This document shows, in pieces, positions 1 to 3,758 of a DNA stretch of 5,506 bases (position 1 is its first letter; each line of letters opens with the position of its first letter). Made by a program: the position numbers and the translations under genes. Under the pieces are notes generated by a model, which was not told where the DNA came from, made no database searches, and saw only the letters and a program-made list of their open reading frames with translations. This DNA comes from Acidobacteriota bacterium (GTDB lineage Bacteria; Acidobacteriota; Terriglobia; Terriglobales; Acidobacteriaceae), in contig JAEKKE010000233.1 of NCBI GenBank assembly GCA_019510535.1, positions 1-5,506 of the forward strand, in the 5' to 3' direction.

Positions 1-4
1 GTAG

Positions 5-64
5 ATGGGCTTTAGCCCTGGGCCTTTTCCTGATGGACAGAGAAGGCCCAGGGCTAAAACCCAT
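5..64. repeat. Long imperfect inverted repeat (REP-like hairpin)
   Basis: Arms at 5-26 and 43-64 are reverse complements over 22 bases with one mismatch (position 59), separated by a 16-base loop. Each arm contains its own short palindrome: GGGCTTTAGCCC at 7-18 and the decayed form GGGCTAAAACCC at 51-62. The whole can therefore fold as one long stem or as two small ones. It is non-coding and lies downstream of the DUF882 peptidase gene, which is read leftwards towards it. No T-run follows it on either strand, so it is not a classical intrinsic terminator. The structure is seen directly; membership of a dispersed repeat family is inferred. Confidence 0.75.
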
Positions 65-84
65 TTCTATGTTGGGCCGATAGA

Positions 85-104
85 CCGCGGGCTGAAGCCC
101 GCGG
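85..104. repeat. GC-rich palindrome with GGGCTGAAGCCC core
   Basis: CCGCGGGCT at 85-93 and AGCCCGCGG at 96-104 form a perfect 9-bp stem around GA. The core GGGCTGAAGCCC (89-100) has the same GGGCT-NN-AGCCC pattern as the two palindromes in the preceding inverted repeat. The three cores begin at 7, 51 and 89. It lies 76 bases past the stop codon of the DUF882 gene and could impede its transcript, but no T-run follows. It is probably a member of the same dispersed extragenic palindrome family. Confidence 0.7.
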
Positions 105-111
105 CTCCCAC

Positions 112-131
112 CGGTTCGAGCTTCGCCCGAA
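112..131 (+). repeat. Copy 1 of a 20-base repeat flanking the DUF882 gene
   Basis: The sequence CGGTTCGAGCTTCGCCCGAA recurs at 1159-1178 in the same orientation with one difference (C127 here, T1174 there). It can fold as a small hairpin, TTCGAGC with GCCCGAA, with one mismatched position; the other copy folds perfectly. The two copies bracket the DUF882 gene. Confidence 0.7.
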
Positions 132-179
132 GAAAAGATCCGACACAGACGATCTGTTGAGTGTTGGGATTTCCGCTGG

Positions 180-914
180 CTACGAACGCTTCGTTTTGCG
201 GGTGCGTCTGTGGTGTGCGTGTGAAGCGGTGTAAGTCCACTGGCGGGTTGGGCCTACGTCGACGTGCACGAACTGGGAGCGGGGATAGTAGCCAACGCCA
301 CCGGCTTCGAGCGACAGCGCTGCATCACGCAGCAGCTTTGCGGAGACACCGGAGACGCGAAGGTCGATCGCCTTAGCCTCAATGTGCTGCGAGTGCTCGG
401 CGGCGTTGGTGGTGCCGCTGGCGCGCAGTGCGTCGTTGGTCTCCTTGGAGCGGTAGCCGGAGAGGATGTCGATGACGCCATCGGGCTTGTTCAGCTTGGC
501 CAGCATGGTGTGCAGCACGTCGAAGGTGCGCGGATCGATGGGCGTGACCTGCTGGTTATGGCTGTCGCACAGGAAGTGGTTTAGCTGGTCCAGCGCTTCG
601 GGAATGTAGGTATCGCCAATGCGATAGACCACATTGATCATCTCGCCGGTGTAGGGATGGGCGAGCTTCAACTCATACTTCTGGCCGTCGGTGGGAACGT
701 TGTCTTCTTCGTCGGGAAGAAGGCCGACTCCCGGCAGGGCTACATTGGCAAAGGCGTGGGCCAGGGCATGAAGGCGCGGATGCCGGTGGGATGACGACGC
801 CTTGCCTGCGTTTGCAAATGGAGTCGAGATGCCCAGAAGGGTGAGGGCGGCGATGGCTGTCAGTTTGCGAGCCGAGACGAGGGACCGAAGAGGCGCAGGC
901 AAATACAGGGACAA
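180..914 (-). CDS. Secreted YcbK/MepK-like (DUF882, peptidase M15 fold) murein endopeptidase
   Basis: This 244-residue protein is predicted to be exported and to cleave peptide cross-links in peptidoglycan, as E. coli MepK (YcbK) does. A basic N-terminus (R10, R16, K17) and hydrophobic stretch (about 18-31) end in a plausible signal peptidase site after ANA (34-36). There is no twin arginine, so Sec export is likely. The M15-type zinc signature is present: SGYRS (152-156), SQH with H177, D184 in AIDLR, and FVHVD with H217 and D219 followed by GPTRQW. The start is TTG at 914; it is the only sensible start before an in-frame upstream stop, and GGAGA (924-928) lies 9 bases before it. The N-terminal linker (S41-H53) and the C-terminal tail (SHAHHRRTRKTKRS) are rich in His and basic residues, perhaps for wall binding (inference). 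The gene is separated from its neighbours by repeat-filled spacers, so it is probably transcribed alone. The family call is firm; the exact bond cleaved is not known. Confidence 0.9.
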   Translation of the reverse strand: MSLYLPAPLRSLVSARKLTAIAALTLLGISTPFANAGKASSSHRHPRLHALAHAFANVALPGVGLLPDEEDNVPTDGQKYELKLAHPYTGEMINVVYRIGDTYIPEALDQLNHFLCDSHNQQVTPIDPRTFDVLHTMLAKLNKPDGVIDILSGYRSKETNDALRASGTTNAAEHSQHIEAKAIDLRVSGVSAKLLRDAALSLEAGGVGYYPRSQFVHVDVGPTRQWTYTASHAHHRRTRKTKRS

Positions 915-1102
915 ATTAACTGATCTCCAACTGTAGGGTTGCGCGGTACTGAGTCGGAAGCCAGGGACTCAGGGACCCAAATGCGGCTTGCCAATCGTCA
1001 TTCGCTGTTCTCAATTGTAATTGGCAGGAGGAGTGTGTCCAGAGGGGAAACCCGGAAAAGTTCGGAGTGTGGAAAAAAAGGTCAGAATGAGGGGCTCTTT
1101 CG

Positions 1103-1125
1103 CCCAACGAAACAAGTTCGTTGGG
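1103..1125. repeat. Perfect 9-bp hairpin
   Basis: CCCAACGAA at 1103-1111 and TTCGTTGGG at 1117-1125 pair perfectly around the 5-base loop ACAAG. It is the first of three consecutive hairpins in this spacer, which suggests a composite extragenic repeat and not a single terminator. Confidence 0.7.
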
Positions 1126-1158
1126 GACCCGGTACGCTTCGAAATGACAAACAAAAAG

Positions 1159-1178
1159 CGGTTCGAGCTTCGCTCGAA
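1159..1178 (+). repeat. Copy 2 of the 20-base repeat; perfect TTCGAGC hairpin
   Basis: CGGTTCGAGCTTCGCTCGAA matches 112-131 at 19 of 20 positions, same orientation. TTCGAGC (1162-1168) and GCTCGAA (1172-1178) form a perfect 7-bp stem with a TTC loop. The single change relative to copy 1 lies in the stem and makes this copy fully paired. Confidence 0.75.
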
Positions 1179-1208
1179 TGCCCACATAAGCTTCGCGTAT
1201 GTGGGGCA
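1179..1208. repeat. Hairpin immediately following repeat copy 2
   Basis: CCCACATA (1181-1188) pairs with TATGTGGG (1198-1205). The stem extends outward to TGCC / GGCA if one extra G (within 1203-1206) is bulged. The loop contains a further GC-TTC-GC mini-stem (1190-1196). It abuts the previous hairpin with no gap, 39 bases downstream of the stop codon of the leftward-reading membrane-protein gene, so on the minus strand it would be the first strong structure after that gene. Confidence 0.7.
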
Positions 1209-1247
1209 CCCGGCACCCCGGTACATGGGTAAATTTCAGATTGTGCG

Positions 1248-1739
1248 CTAGTACTGGATGATGTGTGGGGTGGGGTAGGTCAAGGTGCCGTCGCTGCGTT
1301 GAACCCAGAGGAAGAGGCGCTTCTTGCCGTTGATGGTCGAGCCGACGATGGTGCCCGATCCCCAGAAGCCTTCTCCGTCGGTGCGTGAGATGTCCACGTG
1401 ATGGCTGTGGATCTCGCCTACCGGTGAGTACTGTGTCCAATCTTCCGTGAATCGCTTCACGGGATAGCCGGAATACTTGCTCGGATTCGCCTTCCAGTTG
1501 TCGTCGTTGACGTAGACGCCGTAGGCGGTGTCGAAGTCTTTCTTCTCGATCGCGGTTAGAAAGCGGTCGACCTTGTGCTCGGCTGGGAGGTTCGAGAAGA
1601 ACCAGCCATGTCCGGCGATGAAGCCGGCGACGAAGAGGATGGCCAGCAGTACCACGAGCACTCCTGCCGCGATCAGAAGGGCTGTCTTGCGCCTTTCTCT
1701 CTGCTCATCGTAGACCGGTGCATCCATCAATCCGCTCAT
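1248..1739 (-). CDS. Small single-pass membrane protein of unknown function with possible NTF2-like outer domain
   Basis: I do not recognise this as a named family. It encodes 163 residues. A charged cytoplasmic N-terminus (DEQRERRK, 11-18) precedes one transmembrane segment (about 20-43), giving an N-in topology with residues 45-163 outside. The outer part starts with LPAEHKVDRFLTAIEKKDFD and TAYGVYV (51-77), the helix pattern of small NTF2-like/DUF4878-type domains, and continues with aromatic-rich strands (YSGYPVKRF, DWTQYSPVGEI) and a C-terminal FLWVQRSDGTLTYPTPHI segment; this fold is an inference. The ATG at 1739 is preferred over TTG at 1745 because AAAGGGA (1747-1753) lies 7 bases before it. 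It follows the DinB gene on the same strand after a 53-base gap, so it is likely the last gene of the yraN-dinB unit. Its role is unknown. Confidence 0.8.
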   Translation of the reverse strand: MSGLMDAPVYDEQRERRKTALLIAAGVLVVLLAILFVAGFIAGHGWFFSNLPAEHKVDRFLTAIEKKDFDTAYGVYVNDDNWKANPSKYSGYPVKRFTEDWTQYSPVGEIHSHHVDISRTDGEGFWGSGTIVGSTINGKKRLFLWVQRSDGTLTYPTPHIIQY

Positions 1740-1792
1740 GCTCAAATCCCTTTCGCTCTCACTAGATTAGACACCCGCAGAGGTAAATTTGT

Positions 1793-2275
1793 TCACTCTG
1801 GAAGAATCTGCAGCAGGTGGTGGCCCATGTGGGCGATGTAGTCCTCGATCAGGAAGCCGAGGGTCCAGGCCTGGTCCGCCGTGATCCACTCATGAGCGAG
1901 ATGCGATTTCTGGGTATGCGCGATGACGTGCACGAGATGACGGTTGAGTCCCTCCCAGAGGTTCAGGAGATCCTTCCACGGGCGTTCCGCATAGCACTGC
2001 ACGGCGACCCACTCGGTCTGCTTGTAGCCGGGCAGATGGATCTCACGATCGATCTGCAGACGGACAAAGCGCTGATGGTTGTTGCAGGCCGAGTCGATCA
2101 GGTGCCCGATGATCTGCCGCGGTGACCACTTTCCTGACTCTCGCGGCTGTTGCGACTCCAGGTCAGTTATCTGGCGCAGACGCGGCAGGGCGCTGTCGAG
2201 AACCTGGGCAAGATCGTCGGCCAGGTTTTCGGGTTGCAGCAACATGACGTCAGTGGGTTGCGTGTAGGTGGACAT
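1793..2275 (-). CDS. DinB-superfamily protein (putative metal-dependent four-helix-bundle enzyme)
   Basis: This 160-residue protein has the size and pattern of the DinB/YfiT-like superfamily, four-helix bundles that hold a divalent metal through three histidines; members act as thiol-dependent S-transferases or have no known role. Visible landmarks are GKWSPRQIIGHLIDSA (48-63) with the first ligand H58, the central LPGYKQTEW region (81-89), and the last helix DYIAHMGHHLLQI (145-157), where H149 and H153 are the likely remaining ligands. No signal peptide or membrane segment is seen, so it is cytoplasmic. The ATG at 2275 lies 3 bases after the yraN stop. Its ribosome site GGAAGGAG (2287-2294) is inside the yraN 3' end, 11 bases before the start, so translation is probably coupled. 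The substrate cannot be predicted; despite the superfamily name, a DNA-damage role should not be assumed. Confidence 0.88.
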   Translation of the reverse strand: MSTYTQPTDVMLLQPENLADDLAQVLDSALPRLRQITDLESQQPRESGKWSPRQIIGHLIDSACNNHQRFVRLQIDREIHLPGYKQTEWVAVQCYAERPWKDLLNLWEGLNRHLVHVIAHTQKSHLAHEWITADQAWTLGFLIEDYIAHMGHHLLQILPE

Positions 2276-2278
2276 GGG

Positions 2279-2716
2279 TCAGAAGGCTCCTTCCATCAGC
2301 TCGCAGGCGGTTTCGTTAAGGTACACCGAGACGACGTCGAAGCGGATGACGATGCTATCGCGTACTTTGTCGGGGAAATGCCGTATGTAGGCCGATGCCA
2401 GGCGGCGCAGCATTCGTTGCTTGGTGTCATCGACAGCGAACTCCGCCGGTACCAGGTCGCGCTTGCTGCGTGTCTTTACCTCGATGAAGCAGAGTGTCGG
2501 GCCCTGCCAGGCGATAAGGTCTATGTCACCGCCGGGAACACCGGCCCAGCGCCAACGCCGGGCTACGACCGTGTAACCGTGCCGTTGCAGATGCCAGAAG
2601 GCGGCGTCTTCGCCACGCTCACCGACGCGCAGATGCTTCGGCTGGGAGGGCTGCCGTCCCAGCGTCGAGGCAAGCTGTTCCAGCCAGAGCAACGTACGTT
2701 GTTGAAGTCCGGGCAT
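2279..2716 (-). CDS. yraN: YraN family protein (UPF0102), putative nuclease-fold
   Basis: This 145-residue protein belongs to UPF0102, a restriction-endonuclease-like fold whose cellular job is poorly defined. Signature segments are present in order: VGERGEDAA (31-39) with E36, HGYTVVARRWR (46-56), GGDIDLIA (62-69) with D64, FIEVKTR (77-83) with E79 and K81, DDTKQRMLRRLA (96-107), and RFDVVSV (125-131). The D-(E-x-K) arrangement is the PD-(D/E)xK catalytic pattern, so the nuclease site looks intact. About 30 residues precede the conserved core, which is longer than in E. coli YraN and, from memory, typical of Acidobacteriaceae homologues; the start is therefore kept at the ATG at 2716. No Shine-Dalgarno sequence precedes this ATG. 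It heads the leftward unit with the DinB protein and the small membrane protein, and its start lies 25 bp from that of the divergent exporter. Confidence 0.93.
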   Translation of the reverse strand: MPGLQQRTLLWLEQLASTLGRQPSQPKHLRVGERGEDAAFWHLQRHGYTVVARRWRWAGVPGGDIDLIAWQGPTLCFIEVKTRSKRDLVPAEFAVDDTKQRMLRRLASAYIRHFPDKVRDSIVIRFDVVSVYLNETACELMEGAF

Positions 2717-2724
2717 CGTGTGAA

Positions 2725-2730
2725 ATCATA
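2725..2730 (-). promoter_or_regulatory. Possible -10 element for yraN
   Basis: On the minus strand TATGAT (five of six consensus positions) ends 8 bases before the yraN ATG at 2716. A start point 6-7 bases downstream would fall at or next to the ATG, giving a leaderless or nearly leaderless mRNA. This would fit the absence of a Shine-Dalgarno sequence. No good -35 hexamer is visible 16-18 bases upstream, so the call is weak. Confidence 0.25.
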
Positions 2731-2735
2731 AGGGA
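2730..2735 (+). promoter_or_regulatory. Ribosome binding site deciding the exporter start
   Basis: AAGGGA lies 6 bases before the ATG at 2742. The alternative in-frame ATG at 2763 has only a weak GGAA before it, so 2742 is the preferred start. The site overlaps the possible -10 element of the divergent yraN gene. Confidence 0.6.
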
Positions 2736-2741
2736 TCGCCG

Positions 2742-3653
2742 ATGCATACCTCCCGGAAATTCATGGCACAGATCATCCTGTGTTTTGCCTGCATTTATCT
2801 GATCTGGGGATCGACGTTTTTGGCCATTCACTACGCGGTGATCGATCTGGCTCCGCCGATCATCAGCGGCCTGCGGTACTTCCTGTCGGCTCCGTTCATC
2901 TTTCTGCTGTGCTTCTTCAACCGGCAATCGATCCGGATCACCTCGGGCGAGATCTGGCGCTGCACGATTCTGGGCGCATTCATGCTGGTGGGTAATAACT
3001 GCCTGCTGGTGTGGGCAGAGAAGACGGTGGACTCCGGCTTTGCGGCTATGGTGCTGGCTGCGATTCCGATCTTTATCGCTCTGCTGGATTCTCTGGTCCC
3101 CGGCGGTGACGGACTTACCAGGCGTGGCTGGGCAGGACTCTTCCTTGGCTTCGGCGGCTTGATGACGCTGCTGTGGCCGACGGTTCGTCACATCTCGTTC
3201 AGCGGGACGGGCAAGGTCTTTGGCAGTGTTCTATTGCTGGGCGCGGCGTTGAGCTGGGCGATTGGCTCGGTGATGTCGAAGCGGTTCAAGATGCAGCGCG
3301 ATCCCATGGTGCTGGCCGGCTGGCAACTGTTGCTTGGTGGTGGATTGAACCTGGTGATCGCTACGGCGATGGGCTCATGGGCCGAGGCTCGGTGGACGCG
3401 GCCCGCGGTGTTGGGGCTGGCGTATCTGACGGTCTTCGGTGCGTTGATCGGATTTACGGCGTATGTGTGGTTGCTGCATCACGTCTCGGTGGCGAAGGTG
3501 GCGACGTATGCGTATGTGAATCCGATTGTGGCGTCGATCCTTGGGGTCTGGCTGCTGCACGAGGGGATGGGCGTGTATGAGTGGACCGGGATGTTTGTGA
3601 TTCTGGCGGCGGTGGCGCTGGTGAATCTGTCGAAGGTGAAACGGGCGGGGTAG
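2742..3653 (+). CDS. EamA/DMT-superfamily exporter (YedA/RhaT-like)
   Basis: This 303-residue inner-membrane protein has the full length and tandem two-domain layout of the drug/metabolite transporter superfamily: two EamA repeats (about 10-146 and 160-296), each with five predicted helices. Family landmarks are IYLIWGSTFLAIHYAV (18-33) opening the first repeat, GLRYFLSAPF (43-52), WAEKTVDSGFAAMVLAAIP (91-109), and in the second repeat ALSWAIGSVMSKR (169-181) and YAYVNPIVASILGVWLLHE (257-273). The first repeat most resembles YedA-type exporters. Members move small metabolites, amino acids or drugs by an ion-coupled mechanism; the substrate here cannot be deduced. The ATG at 2742 is chosen for its AAGGGA site. 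It stands alone on the plus strand, diverging from yraN and converging with the GH2 gene, and ends before a strong hairpin at 3691. Confidence 0.93.
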   Translation: MHTSRKFMAQIILCFACIYLIWGSTFLAIHYAVIDLAPPIISGLRYFLSAPFIFLLCFFNRQSIRITSGEIWRCTILGAFMLVGNNCLLVWAEKTVDSGFAAMVLAAIPIFIALLDSLVPGGDGLTRRGWAGLFLGFGGLMTLLWPTVRHISFSGTGKVFGSVLLLGAALSWAIGSVMSKRFKMQRDPMVLAGWQLLLGGGLNLVIATAMGSWAEARWTRPAVLGLAYLTVFGALIGFTAYVWLLHHVSVAKVATYAYVNPIVASILGVWLLHEGMGVYEWTGMFVILAAVALVNLSKVKRAG

Positions 3654-3690
3654 GCGGCTACTGCTGGGTAACCCGGAAGGGGTGTGCGGC

Positions 3691-3716
3691 GGGCGTTTTC
3701 ATTGGGGAAAACGCCC
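3691..3716. terminator. Candidate bidirectional terminator between convergent genes
   Basis: GGGCGTTTTC (3691-3700) and GAAAACGCCC (3707-3716) form a perfect 10-bp stem with loop ATTGGG. It lies 37 bases after the exporter stop and 42 bases after the GH2 stop (minus strand), the expected place for a shared terminator. Neither strand has a T-run after the stem, although A/T pairs fill its upper half, so intrinsic termination is plausible but not certain. Confidence 0.55.
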
Positions 3717-3758
3717 ATAGATGCCGAGACCATACACTCCACCTACAGGGAAAATGCG

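Larger units (their letters stand above)
915..1247. other. 333-base non-coding stretch with hairpins upstream of the DUF882 gene
   Basis: No convincing gene is present; the open frames here have no recognisable domain and run through hairpin repeats. The left part should carry the promoter and leader of the DUF882 gene. It holds a 7-bp stem (CTGAGTC 949-955 with GACTCAG 966-972), a tandem octamer CAGGGACT/CAGGGACC (962-977), and an inverted pair TGCCAAT/ATTGGCA (989-995 and 1020-1026) with an inner CAATT-GT-AATTG palindrome (1012-1023) that might be a regulator site. The right part (1103-1208) is a cluster of hairpin repeats annotated separately. I cannot place a clear -35/-10 pair. Confidence 0.6.

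Noticed and set aside
1..132. Hairpin cluster as an intrinsic terminator or an RNA gene
   Set aside because: There is no T-run after the stems on either strand and no recognisable RNA family; nested palindromes fit an extragenic repeat better.
962..977. Tandem CAGGGACT/CAGGGACC as a possible regulator-binding repeat or start of an array
   Set aside because: There are only two 8-base units with no further copies, too little to support a CRISPR, iteron or operator call.
916..1440. 174-residue minus-strand frame spanning the spacer and part of the membrane-protein gene
   Set aside because: It reads through hairpin repeats and overlaps the membrane-protein gene in another frame. It has no domain and is compositionally unlike a real protein.
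2702..2731. TTGAAG / TCATAA as a promoter for the exporter
   Set aside because: The spacing is 18 but the -10 match is poor and would leave only about 10 bases to the start codon, overlapping the ribosome site.
2619..3191. Long minus-strand open frame (190 residues) opposite the exporter and yraN
   Set aside because: It is low-complexity, rich in Gln/Arg/His, has no recognisable domain, and overlaps two well-supported genes; it is an antisense shadow in GC-rich DNA.
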